A stretch of 64,000 nucleotides of DNA. Source: JBJGXI01 sp045635475. Lineage in GTDB: Bacteria; Bacillota; Bacilli; Bacillales; Amphibacillaceae. Made by a program: the position numbers and the translations under genes. Of the stretch, positions 44,382 through 52,305 are shown piece by piece (the first letter of the stretch is position 1; each line of letters starts with the position of its first letter). Where the stretch lies: the NCBI RefSeq assembly GCF_045635475.1, contig NZ_JBJGXI010000023.1:1-64000 (forward strand). The letters are read 5' to 3'. The notes below the pieces were generated by a model, which had not been told where the DNA came from, searched no databases, and saw nothing but the letters and a program-made list of their open reading frames with translations.

Positions 44382-45389
44382 TTATTGTGTAGCCTTTTGC
44401 AGTTTGTTTATCATTTTTATCGACTTTCCTGTTCCGATCGCTACACATTCCAAGGGGTTTGGAGCGATATGAACTGGCACATGAAGTTCTGTTTTTAGCC
44501 ATTGTTCCATCCCTTTTAACAAAGCTCCACCACCTGCAAGCGTAATCCCGTGGTCAACAATATCTCCACTTAACTCAGGTGGACAATGTTCTAATGTTAA
44601 ACGAATCGTATCAAGAATAGAAACTAATGATTCTTTAATTGCTTCTTGAACTTGCTGTGACGTAACAGTAATCGTCTTCGGTAAGCCAGTTACCAAATCT
44701 CTACCGCGAATATCCATTGACACTTCTTCATGTTCAATTAGGGCATAACCAATCTCCATTTTAAGTGATTCAGCAGTACGTTCACCGATTAGGATATTGT
44801 AATGTTTGCGGATATATTGAATAATATCTTCATCCATTTTGTCTCCACCAGTACGCACGGAGCGGCAGGATACGACACCGCCGAACGAGATGATACCTAC
44901 TTCACTTGTTCCACCACCAATGTCAACGATCACATTAGCGATCGGTTCTTCTACAGGAAGATCAGCACCAATTGCTGCAGCGACAGGTTCTTCAATTAAG
45001 TGGACTGTTTTTGCGCCATAGCCTTTAACTGCATTAATGATCGCACGACGCTCGACTGAAGTAGCACCTGATGGGGCACATACAACAACAGTAGGTTTAC
45101 GCATGGATAAGCCTATTGTTTTTGACACCTTTTTTAACACTTCTTTTAGTAGTTGAGCAGTTACATCATAGTCCGCGATAACGCCATCCTTTAGCGGACG
45201 GATCGGTACAATGTTCTTCGGCGTTTTTCCGACCATTTCTTTCGCTTCTGTACCAACAGCGACAACTTGATTCGTGCGGATATCAATTGCAACGACAGAC
45301 GGCTCATTAAATACGATACCTTTTGATTTAGAATATACGAGAATATTAGCAGTACCTAAATCTATTCCAATTTCAGCATTTGAAAACAT
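44382..45389 (-). CDS. mreBH: Rod-shape-determining actin homologue MreBH
   Basis: 335 residues, the same length as MreBH of B. subtilis. Actin-fold signatures: GIDLGTANILVYSK (phosphate 1), VIVDIGGGTSEVGIISFGG (phosphate 2), LIEEPVAAAIGADLPV and ITLAGGGALLKGM (adenosine). It guides peptidoglycan synthesis along the cylinder; MreBH in particular is linked to the hydrolase LytE. The start MFSNAEIGIDLGTANIL resembles MreBH more than Mbl or MreB. GGAGG sets ATG 45389; the frame extends upstream to 45470 without support. No mreCD nearby. Confidence 0.92.
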   Translation of the reverse strand: MFSNAEIGIDLGTANILVYSKSKGIVFNEPSVVAIDIRTNQVVAVGTEAKEMVGKTPKNIVPIRPLKDGVIADYDVTAQLLKEVLKKVSKTIGLSMRKPTVVVCAPSGATSVERRAIINAVKGYGAKTVHLIEEPVAAAIGADLPVEEPIANVIVDIGGGTSEVGIISFGGVVSCRSVRTGGDKMDEDIIQYIRKHYNILIGERTAESLKMEIGYALIEHEEVSMDIRGRDLVTGLPKTITVTSQQVQEAIKESLVSILDTIRLTLEHCPPELSGDIVDHGITLAGGGALLKGMEQWLKTELHVPVHIAPNPLECVAIGTGKSIKMINKLQKATQ

Positions 45390-45566
45390 ATATGTTCCTC
45401 CAGTGATGTCAAATTCCTTATGATGTCTAGTTTGCCCAATTGAACAATGAAAGAAATCATAAATTAACAAATTTTAAATAATATTTATGACATTGAGTTA
45501 TTAGTACTTGTACAAATTTATATCATACTATAAGGCGCACAACCAAATTCTTTAGATTAAAAGGAA

Positions 45567-45605
45567 AACTTGGCTTTCACCAGTAGACCAGGCAAAAGCC
45601 AAGTT
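45567..45605 (-). terminator. Terminator of the DUF2639-like gene
   Basis: Stem AACTTGGCTTT / AAAGCCAAGTT, followed on the minus strand by TTCCTTTT. Lies 36 bases after the small gene's stop. Confidence 0.6.
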
Positions 45606-45640
45606 GTTTGCGACATAAGAGACTTGATTACTTACTGTAA

Positions 45641-45772
45641 TTAAGTCTGATTCTCTTCTAATAGGTTTGCAAGAACGTGTATTTTATATTTTTCAATCTT
45701 ACGTCCTCCGAAGCGGCGAATCCAGGTATGTTTTAGTTGCTCTACATACCAGCCTTTGCTATCTACGTGCAT
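45641..45772 (-). CDS. DUF2639-like small protein (YflJ-type)
   Basis: 43 residues beginning MHVDSKGWYVEQLKHTWIRR and continuing GGRKIEKYKIHVLANLLEE. The GWYVEQLK...I...K...YKIHVL pattern matches the small YflJ/DUF2639 proteins of Bacillus as I remember them. Function unknown. GAGGATGAATAGGA precedes ATG, and a terminator follows at 45567-45605. Confidence 0.65.
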   Translation of the reverse strand: MHVDSKGWYVEQLKHTWIRRFGGRKIEKYKIHVLANLLEENQT

Positions 45773-45950
45773 TCCTATTCATCCTCACTCCAAGAATTAG
45801 AGATACTCAGCAAGTATTTTAACACGAAACATGCAGTTATTAAATGACAGATAGATTAAATTTTTGTTTCATTCATGTCTTTATTATATATAATTAAGAA
45901 GTAATTAGTGTTTCATGTAATTTCTGCTAATACTACTGGAGGTCTAAAAA

Positions 45951-46607
45951 GTGGGATATGAAATAAAATCATTAAACATCGGTGAACCAAAAATATATCA
46001 GCATAATGGCAAGGAATTACACACGGCATTTGTAAAGCATCCTGTCAATGAAACGCTATGGCTATCGAAAATCGGCTTAGCTGGCGATGGACAAGCAGAT
46101 ATGAAAAATCACGGCGGAGAAGATAAGGCATTACTACTCTATCCTTATGAGCATTATGCATATTGGCAGCATCGTTACGAGAAAACTTTCACAATCCCTG
46201 CTTTTGGGGAGAATGTCACAATCGAAGGCATAACGGAAGACAATTTATATATTGGAGATGTCTATCGTTTAGGTGAGGCGCTTATCCAAGTTTCACAGCC
46301 TCGTAATCCGTGTTATAAAATCGCGGCAATTAATGAGCTGAAGGATATTACAGCAGTAGTAACAGAAACAGGTTATAATGGCGTTTATTTTCGCGTGCTA
46401 CAGGAAGGTAATGTCAATCCAGATGATAAATTAACGCTCGTAAAAACAAATACAAGTCAAATAAGTGCTGCCTACATTAGCAAGATCCTGCATCATGACA
46501 AACAAAATCGAAAAGGGATCGAAACGATATTGCAGGTCAATGAAATCGCAGTATCATTACGGAATTCTTTGGAAAAAAGGTTAGCAAAACTAAAAGACTT
46601 AACTTAA
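45951..46607 (+). CDS. MOSC domain protein
   Basis: 218 residues. A MOSC beta-barrel domain (GLAGDGQADMKNHGGEDKALLLYPYEHY, AFGENVTIEG, QVSQPRNPCYKI with the conserved cysteine) followed by a C-terminal 3-alpha helical domain, as in YiiM/YflK. YiiM-type proteins reduce N-hydroxylated compounds with a molybdenum cofactor and a reductase. GTG start after GGAGGTCTAAAAA. Confidence 0.9.
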   Translation: MGYEIKSLNIGEPKIYQHNGKELHTAFVKHPVNETLWLSKIGLAGDGQADMKNHGGEDKALLLYPYEHYAYWQHRYEKTFTIPAFGENVTIEGITEDNLYIGDVYRLGEALIQVSQPRNPCYKIAAINELKDITAVVTETGYNGVYFRVLQEGNVNPDDKLTLVKTNTSQISAAYISKILHHDKQNRKGIETILQVNEIAVSLRNSLEKRLAKLKDLT

Positions 46608-46646
46608 CATGCTTAAAGATAACTAACAATAGAAAGGATGATGGTC

Positions 46647-47018
46647 GTGGATTATGTTAGCACGATGGCAGAGGAAAAAATCAAGGAAGCAATTAGAGAT
46701 GGGCAATTGGATCACTTACCTGGCAAGGGCAAGCCGCTTCAACTAGAAGATTTGTCAGCTATTCCTGAAGACATGCGCACGAGCTACCATATGATGAAAA
46801 ACTCCGGCTATCTTCCAGAAGAAGTGCGTCTCAACAAAGAGCTTGTCTCCTTACGAGATTTAATTGCGGCATGTGAGGATGGGGGTGAGCGAGAAAATTA
46901 TAAAAAGAAATTAACGGAAAAAGAGCTACACTATAAATTACTGATGGAAAAAAGAAAACTAACTACAGGTACAGGCAGAAAGTATAGAAGTAAAATTAAT
47001 CAGCGTTTTGGTTTATAG
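46647..47018 (+). CDS. DUF1992 (DnaJ-homologue-domain) protein
   Basis: About 123 residues: AEEKIKEAIRDGQLDHLPGKGKPLQLEDLSAIPEDMRTSYHMMKNSGYLPEEV is the DUF1992 core, with a helical basic C-terminus. Function unknown. AAAGG (46633-46637) supports GTG 46647; ATG 46638 and 46641 are in frame but too near the ribosome-binding site. Confidence 0.87.
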   Translation: MDYVSTMAEEKIKEAIRDGQLDHLPGKGKPLQLEDLSAIPEDMRTSYHMMKNSGYLPEEVRLNKELVSLRDLIAACEDGGERENYKKKLTEKELHYKLLMEKRKLTTGTGRKYRSKINQRFGL

Positions 47019-47054
47019 TCTGTAATATCGGTTTACATCAAAGGAGAGAGTATT

Positions 47055-47771
47055 TTGCGCAGTCTGTTCATTTATGCTTATGCAATTATTCAAATATTAG
47101 GAAGTACATTTGATTTGAAGAAGGTTAGACGCCTTCCAAAGGATATTTCAATAGATGAAAGAAATGAGCGAACTTTTCAGACACCAAGTCGTGTTTCGAG
47201 AAATGTAATCGAAAAAGCTGGTGTTAATGTGCACGTAACTGGTCAAGAAAAGGTCCCGGCCGGTCCGGTTTTATTTGTCGGGAATCACCAAGGTTTGTTT
47301 GATATTCTTGTTTTGCTTGGGTATTTAGGAAAACCACTTGGATTTATCGCCAAACACGAAATTAAGAAACTTCCTATTATACCGAAATGGATGGAGCTCA
47401 TACATTGTGTGTTTATCGACCGTACCGATCGCAGGGGAGCCATTCAAGTGATCAACAAAGGAATTGAAAATCTGGAGCAAGGGCAATCAATGGTTATCTT
47501 TCCAGAAGGTACAAGAAGTAAAGGACAAGCACTGCATCCGTTTAAATCAGGTAGCTTACGATTAGGTACAAAAGCTAAAGTTCCAATTGTGCCGATTGCA
47601 ATCGAAGGTACGTATAAAATAATGGAGCAAAATAATGGCAGAATAAAAGCAGCAGAAGTGTATGTACAAATTTGTGATCCGATTTATCCGGATCAGTACG
47701 AAAATATAAAAAATACCGTGCTAGCAGAAGAAATTCAAGCAGCCGTCGATACAGCGTTAAAAAATATGTAA
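47055..47771 (+). CDS. 1-acyl-sn-glycerol-3-phosphate acyltransferase (PlsC family)
   Basis: 238 residues, membrane-associated. Acyltransferase motif I GNHQGLFDIL (H-x4-D), motif III FPEGTRSKG and motif IV VPIVPIAIEG are present. It transfers an acyl chain to lysophosphatidic acid in phospholipid synthesis; whether it is the main PlsC or a paralogue cannot be told. TTG start after AAAGGAGAGAG. Confidence 0.92.
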   Translation: MRSLFIYAYAIIQILGSTFDLKKVRRLPKDISIDERNERTFQTPSRVSRNVIEKAGVNVHVTGQEKVPAGPVLFVGNHQGLFDILVLLGYLGKPLGFIAKHEIKKLPIIPKWMELIHCVFIDRTDRRGAIQVINKGIENLEQGQSMVIFPEGTRSKGQALHPFKSGSLRLGTKAKVPIVPIAIEGTYKIMEQNNGRIKAAEVYVQICDPIYPDQYENIKNTVLAEEIQAAVDTALKNM

Positions 47772-47807
47772 TCAAGCATTTAGTCACTGAAGATAAGGAG
47801 GATTCTT

Positions 47808-48470
47808 ATGTGTGGAAGGTTTACTTTACATGCAGAAGATCTAGAAATTCTAAAAGAATATGACCTTACTGAGATGCCGAATTATGATCAAAGGTATAAC
47901 ATCGCGCCAGGACAAAAGGTGTTAGCTATTATTCATGATGGTAAACAAAAGCGAGCAGGCTATTTAACTTGGGGATTAGTTCCTGCTTGGTCGAAGGACC
48001 TGAAAATTGGTTTTAAGATGATCAATGCTAGAAGTGAAACAGCCCATCAAAAGCCCAGCTTCAAACGCCTTATGTCACAGAAACGGTGTTTAATTGTAGC
48101 TGATAGCTTTTACGAATGGGAACGCCTTGATAAAGGGAAGCAAGCCAAGCGGATCGCTTTAAAAAATCGTCATCTATTTGCATTCGCAGGGTTATGGGAT
48201 AAATGGGAACATGAAGGGGAGGAATTGTATACGTGCACCGTTTTAACACGAGCGGCCAATACATTTATGCAACCAATCCATGACCGGATGCCGGTAATCT
48301 TACCGAAGGAAAAAGAGAATGAGTGGATTGAACCACTTAAGCGCGATCCTAATGAGGTGTATCAGTTTATCCAAGGATTGGACATTGATCCATTAGAAGC
48401 CTACGATGTTAGTGATTATGTTAATTCGTCTAAAAATGAAGGACAAGCATGTATTGCACCATTGATATAA
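47808..48470 (+). CDS. SOS-response-associated peptidase (HMCES/YedK family)
   Basis: 220 residues. Cys2 in MCGRFT forms a thiazolidine crosslink with abasic sites in single-stranded DNA. The other active residues are visible: Asn in MINARSETAHQKPSF, Glu in FYEWERL and His in PIHDRMPVIL. It shields abasic sites during replication. AAGGAGG precedes ATG; a terminator follows. Confidence 0.94.
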   Translation: MCGRFTLHAEDLEILKEYDLTEMPNYDQRYNIAPGQKVLAIIHDGKQKRAGYLTWGLVPAWSKDLKIGFKMINARSETAHQKPSFKRLMSQKRCLIVADSFYEWERLDKGKQAKRIALKNRHLFAFAGLWDKWEHEGEELYTCTVLTRAANTFMQPIHDRMPVILPKEKENEWIEPLKRDPNEVYQFIQGLDIDPLEAYDVSDYVNSSKNEGQACIAPLI

Positions 48471-48476
48471 CTGCGG

Positions 48477-48505
48477 AGGTATCGGCAAAATTCCGGTACC
48501 TTTTA
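48477..48505 (+). terminator. Terminator of the HMCES-type gene
   Basis: Perfect stem AGGTATCGG/CCGGTACCT (one G-T pair) with loop CAAAATT, then TTTTAGTTTG, six bases after the stop. Confidence 0.8.
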
Positions 48506-48516
48506 GTTTGGGAAAA

Positions 48517-48745
48517 GGTTGTTTTCTAAAGATTGTTGTTATTACGGAAATTAGCTAATATCCGGCGTAATGCTTAGGTATTCACTTATCATACATGTGC
48601 ACCGCTCCGTCCCTCCACTTTGCTTCTGAGTTAGCTGAAGCCGTGCCCGCGGAAAGCGACTGCCTGGAGCGGAAATCACAAGCACTATGTTACGCCGGAT
48701 TTTATTTCAACTACCAAGTAAAAAACAACAAACTTTTTAAAATTT
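48517..48745. repeat. MITE-like element, short copy before a sigma gene
   Basis: Left end GGTTGTTTTCTAAAGATTGT followed by GTTATTACGG, right flank GTTACGCCGGATTTTATTTC and AACAACAAACTTTTT. Interior is a decayed hairpin (CACCGCTCCGTCCC, CCCGCGGAAAGCG). It provides the DNA directly upstream of the ECF sigma gene, probably including part of its promoter region. Confidence 0.65.
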
Positions 48746-48810
48746 GTAGGGGTACGAAGTGCAAATATCGTCTAGTACATAGAAGCGATAGTGGAAGGGG
48801 GGAGAGCGCT

Positions 48811-49350
48811 ATTTCAGATGAATTACTTATTAAAAAAATTAATGCGGGTAACAATCAAGCATTAAGGGTACTAATTGAACGTTATAAACACCACGTTTTT
48901 AAAGTAGTATATAGTGTCGTTCGCGATCAAAAACAAGCTGAAGACCTTGTGCAAGATACATTTATTAAAATGGTAGATGCTCTCCCATCTTACCAATCAC
49001 AAGGATTTAAAACGTGGCTAAGCCGAATTGCGTTTCATAAAGCAATTGATGCGAAACGAAAGCAGCAACGAAGTAAAGAAGATTTAAACTTAAGTGATCA
49101 ATTATATAGTCTGCCAAGTACTCAAAGTACGGAGCAACAGCTACTCGAAAAAGAACAAAAAATACGTGTGAGAAATTCCGTCGATAAACTTCCTGATAAA
49201 TTAAGGAGCGTAGTCTGGTATTACTACATAGAGGAGCTATCTTATGAGCAAATAGCTGCAAAATTAAACCTTGAACGAAAAAATGTTGAAATGCGTTTGT
49301 ACCGCGCTAGAAAATGGATGAAAGCAAATTGGAAGGAGGATGATTTTTAA
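48811..49350 (+). CDS. ECF-type RNA polymerase sigma factor
   Basis: About 179 residues. Region 2 DQKQAEDLVQDTFIKMVDALPSYQSQGFKTWLSRIAFHKAID and region 4 KLRSVVWYYYIEELSYEQIAAKLNLERKNVEMRLYRARKWM are typical of SigW/SigV-like ECF factors. The open frame reaches back to 48595 through repeat DNA with no sigma homology. A strong AAGGGGGGAGA (48794-48804) points to ATT 48811 (reading SDELLIKKINAG, a normal family start), a rare initiation codon; no ATG, GTG or TTG lies in frame nearby. Followed at overlap by its anti-sigma gene. Confidence 0.88.
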   Translation: MSDELLIKKINAGNNQALRVLIERYKHHVFKVVYSVVRDQKQAEDLVQDTFIKMVDALPSYQSQGFKTWLSRIAFHKAIDAKRKQQRSKEDLNLSDQLYSLPSTQSTEQQLLEKEQKIRVRNSVDKLPDKLRSVVWYYYIEELSYEQIAAKLNLERKNVEMRLYRARKWMKANWKEDDF

Positions 49351-49796
49351 TGGAACACGTGAGTAAAGAGCAACTAGCTCGATTTGTCGAAGGAGAATTA
49401 CCAGATGCGGAAAACAAACTAGTCGAAACTCATTTAGACGATTGTGATATATGTTTCCAGTTGTATGTAAGTGCCATAGATGATTGGAGTATGCCAGAGA
49501 TAGGTTTATCCGAAACATTTACGTCTGAAACAGTTGCAAAAATTACAAACCAAAATGCTTGTTATCATGCTAAATCATCAAATCCACCAGCATCCAAAGC
49601 GAGGAAAAAACAGACGTTTGCGCATTATTTATTAGCAGCGGGATTAACAGTAGTGCTTATGCTAACCGGTGCATTCCAAAATGTACTAACAATTTCCGAT
49701 CAAACATCGGTAAAAGATGAGGTATCGATCACTGATCAGTTAATGAATACAACAACCAGCTGGTTAGATCAATTGAAAGGGGAGATAAATAGATGA
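49350..49796 (+). CDS. Zinc-finger membrane anti-sigma factor
   Basis: 148 residues. ZAS-type motif THLDDCDIC (H-x3-C-x2-C) in the first 40 residues, one membrane segment near 88-105 (HYLLAAGLTVVLMLTGAF), and a short outside tail. Its ATG overlaps the last base of the sigma stop codon, so the pair is tightly coupled. It should hold the sigma factor at the membrane. Its own stop overlaps the next ATG. Confidence 0.88.
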   Translation: MEHVSKEQLARFVEGELPDAENKLVETHLDDCDICFQLYVSAIDDWSMPEIGLSETFTSETVAKITNQNACYHAKSSNPPASKARKKQTFAHYLLAAGLTVVLMLTGAFQNVLTISDQTSVKDEVSITDQLMNTTTSWLDQLKGEINR

Positions 49797-50872
49797 GAAA
49801 ATCACCATTATTAGCTTTTTTCTTAGCGTTAATACCGGGCTTCGGTCACATGTATTTAGGGCGAAAAGTTCGTGGGTTTTTATATGCTTTAAGCTTTTTC
49901 GGATCGATTGGGCTAGGGTTTATAGCCTTAGTTACATTTTATGAAGGGGATATAGCATTAATCTTTCTCATTCTTGCGGCACTTATTTGGGGGATTAGCG
50001 TACTTGATATGCTGGTTATATTGCTATCTGGCTCTACCATTAATGGTGTATCAAATAATACGCAGGTGCAAATAGATGATGGGAGGACAAATTCCACCGA
50101 TCAGAACGAACGATTCTTTACGATATTACTATCATTTGTACCAGGTGTAGGTCATTTTCACTTGGGACTAAACCAACGAGGTCTGACTTTTTTGGCTGGA
50201 TTTATTGGTCTAGGAACGATGGTGTTTTTTGTTAGTATTATGACAAATCAGGGTGGCTTTCTAATTTTCTTACTGGCGCTTCCGATTATATGGATTTACA
50301 GCTTGTTTGATGTAATCCAACTTTTGAATAAAAAACAAAACGGAGAGACTGTTGAAGATAGCACGATTATGGATGATTTAGACCGGTTTCGTGAGGAAGG
50401 CAAAAAAAGTAAAATGCTAGCAACGATTTTATCGATGTTTCCTGGCGCTGGTCACATGTACCTTGGATTACAAAAGCGAGGCTTGCAATTGATGATAGCA
50501 TTTTTATTATCAATCTATGTTCTAGATGTATTGCGCCTTTCAATCTTTTTATTCCTAATTCCGATTATATGGTTTTTCAGCTTTTTCGATGCGTTGCAGC
50601 AAGTGAATAGAGCCGAATATGAGGAGTTAGAAGATATTCCAATCGTCAGTTATTTTGTTAATCATCAAAAATGGGTTGGAATTGGGCTTGTGGTACTCGG
50701 CCTCTTTTATCTATTAGACAGTATAGTGCTTCCGATGACTGCAAGTTACTTTGATTTTAACATTTGGGCTTATGAACAGTATTTTCAAGTTGTTATCGTC
50801 TGCTTGCTGCTAATTGGTGGAGGCGTCAAGCTGTTGTCAGGTTCAAGCCGTAACGAGGAGGCGAAGAAATGA
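49793..50872 (+). CDS. Membrane protein with three TM2-like repeats
   Basis: 359 residues with about ten membrane segments. Three repeats start with PGFGHMYLGRKVRGF (about 14), PGVGHFHLGLNQRGL (about 116) and PGAGHMYLGLQKRGL (about 217), each followed by two to three helices: the signature of TM2-type domains. Two further helices end the protein. Third gene of the sigma/anti-sigma operon, overlapping both neighbours by 4 bases, so it is likely part of the envelope-stress response; role unknown. Confidence 0.85.
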   Translation: MRKSPLLAFFLALIPGFGHMYLGRKVRGFLYALSFFGSIGLGFIALVTFYEGDIALIFLILAALIWGISVLDMLVILLSGSTINGVSNNTQVQIDDGRTNSTDQNERFFTILLSFVPGVGHFHLGLNQRGLTFLAGFIGLGTMVFFVSIMTNQGGFLIFLLALPIIWIYSLFDVIQLLNKKQNGETVEDSTIMDDLDRFREEGKKSKMLATILSMFPGAGHMYLGLQKRGLQLMIAFLLSIYVLDVLRLSIFLFLIPIIWFFSFFDALQQVNRAEYEELEDIPIVSYFVNHQKWVGIGLVVLGLFYLLDSIVLPMTASYFDFNIWAYEQYFQVVIVCLLLIGGGVKLLSGSSRNEEAKK

Positions 50873-51759
50873 GGAAGTGGCGTGTTGGTTCGATCTCAAT
50901 GGGGTTGGCTCTAGTTATGCTAGGTGTATTCATTTTGCTATCGCAGTTTACAAACATAGACATTATAAACATATCGATGATGTGGTTACCAATCGTCTTA
51001 ATTGCATTAGGTTTAGAGATTATTGTCTATATAATCTTATCGAAACAAGAGCAACCGCGGGTACAATATGATATTTTATCAATTTTATTTATCATTGCTC
51101 TCGGTGCTGTTTCCTTAGTAACATTTATCGCAATCTCTACCGGGCTTGTTCAGCTAATCAACAATGAAGTGCATGCAGAAGTGAAGCAAGCAGTATTGCC
51201 ATCAATAGAGAAGGAGGTTAATGAGAGCATTGTGCAGATTGTGATAAATTCGAGTAATTCGAATGTATCGTTGGAGCCTAATGATACAGATACAATTCAT
51301 CTGTTTGGAACATACCAAACCGGAACGAACGTTGATGAGATAAATAATAATGAAATTGTTACCTTCGAACAAGTCGGCGATACGCTGTATGTCCAATTAC
51401 TAGACGCTCCTGATCGCCATGGACTGTTAGATAATTATAACGCAGCCTATGATGTGACATTATCTCTTCCCGGTGATATAAATGTCGAGGTGCGCACGTA
51501 TGTAGATGAAATGCATCTTGATTTAAGCAAAATTAAAAGCAGCTGGTATGTGCAAGATTCTAATACAGTAACGTTATCAGAGGCGGATCACGCAGATGTG
51601 ACCATCACGATGCCTGATGAAGACTATGAGTTACTGGAGGAAGAAGTGGCTACGAGTGAAGTGGCAGAAACAGAAGGAAATAATCAAGCAACAACATCTT
51701 TTGGCACTGGCGAATATCAGTTAAATTTTGGTTCTGTACATGATGTTATATTTCGATAA
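50869..51759 (+). CDS. LiaI/LiaF-like membrane protein with beta-rich ectodomain
   Basis: 296 residues. Two hydrophobic helices near the start (GLALVMLGVFILLSQF, MMWLPIVLIALGLEIIVYIIL) resemble the LiaI/LiaF N-terminal module, a third helix lies near 70-95, and a beta-strand-rich exterior domain follows (NSSNSNVSLEPNDTDTIHLFG, YDVTLSLPGDINVEVRTY), as in toast-rack-type adhesin domains. Last gene of the sigma operon, before a terminator. Probably senses or buffers envelope stress; inferred from operon and architecture. Confidence 0.8.
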   Translation: MRKWRVGSISMGLALVMLGVFILLSQFTNIDIINISMMWLPIVLIALGLEIIVYIILSKQEQPRVQYDILSILFIIALGAVSLVTFIAISTGLVQLINNEVHAEVKQAVLPSIEKEVNESIVQIVINSSNSNVSLEPNDTDTIHLFGTYQTGTNVDEINNNEIVTFEQVGDTLYVQLLDAPDRHGLLDNYNAAYDVTLSLPGDINVEVRTYVDEMHLDLSKIKSSWYVQDSNTVTLSEADHADVTITMPDEDYELLEEEVATSEVAETEGNNQATTSFGTGEYQLNFGSVHDVIFR

Positions 51760-51768
51760 ATTAATTTG

Positions 51769-51801
51769 ACGAGTGCATCCATTGTGGATGCACTCGTTTT
51801 T
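51769..51801 (+). terminator. Terminator of the sigma operon
   Basis: Perfect 12-base stem ACGAGTGCATCC / GGATGCACTCGT, loop ATTGT, tail TTTTG; ten bases after the stop. Confidence 0.9.
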
Positions 51802-52199
51802 GAAATTTGCAGTGTAATATAATACGGCGAAATAGATCTAGTATGCGACGTAACATTAAACAGGAGCTGTAGAGGAGGCTTGTACTGACTGTCGATGACG
51901 GCCACGACTGCGCTTATCTGTGACAAAAGAGGCGTTATTAGAATTGTGCGGCCACCAGCGCACTTATTTGGGTGAATTTGTTGTTTCAACGAGTTGATAT
52001 CGATAAATAAGAGCTGTGGTGGCCGTCAAATCATCGAAACTGAAAATTCAAGCGAAATAAGCGCTTATATGGCCGCTCAATCCGGTTAATACCTCTGCTG
52101 TTGGAATAGCTAGACGCGTGAGCGGAAATCACGAGCACTACGTCGCATTTTATTTCAATAATAAAGTTTAAAATGCAACACACTTTACTACAATATGCC
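51800..52199. repeat. MITE-like element, GTGGCCGC-type cargo
   Basis: Left end decayed (ATACGGCGAAATAGATCTAG, then TATGCGACGTAAC), right flank CTACGTCGCATTTTATTTC and GCAACACACTTTACTAC. Interior nested units: GCGGCCACCAGCGCACTTATTT, AAATAAGAGCTGTGGTGGCC and AAATAAGCGCTTATATGGCC. It fills the gap before the c-di-GMP gene; no gene inside. Confidence 0.7.
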
Positions 52200-52305
52200 T
52201 GTTATTCAAAGTCAACAAACCAATAAACTCTTTTGTTTATCAGAAAATATAGATATACTAACTAAAAGAAAGGATTTCACAAATAACTGATAAAGGTGAC
52301 ATTAT

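Noticed and set aside
48595..48810. 72-residue N-terminal extension of the second ECF sigma factor
   Set aside because: Encoded by MITE-like DNA, with no sigma homology and no ribosome-binding site at ATG 48595.
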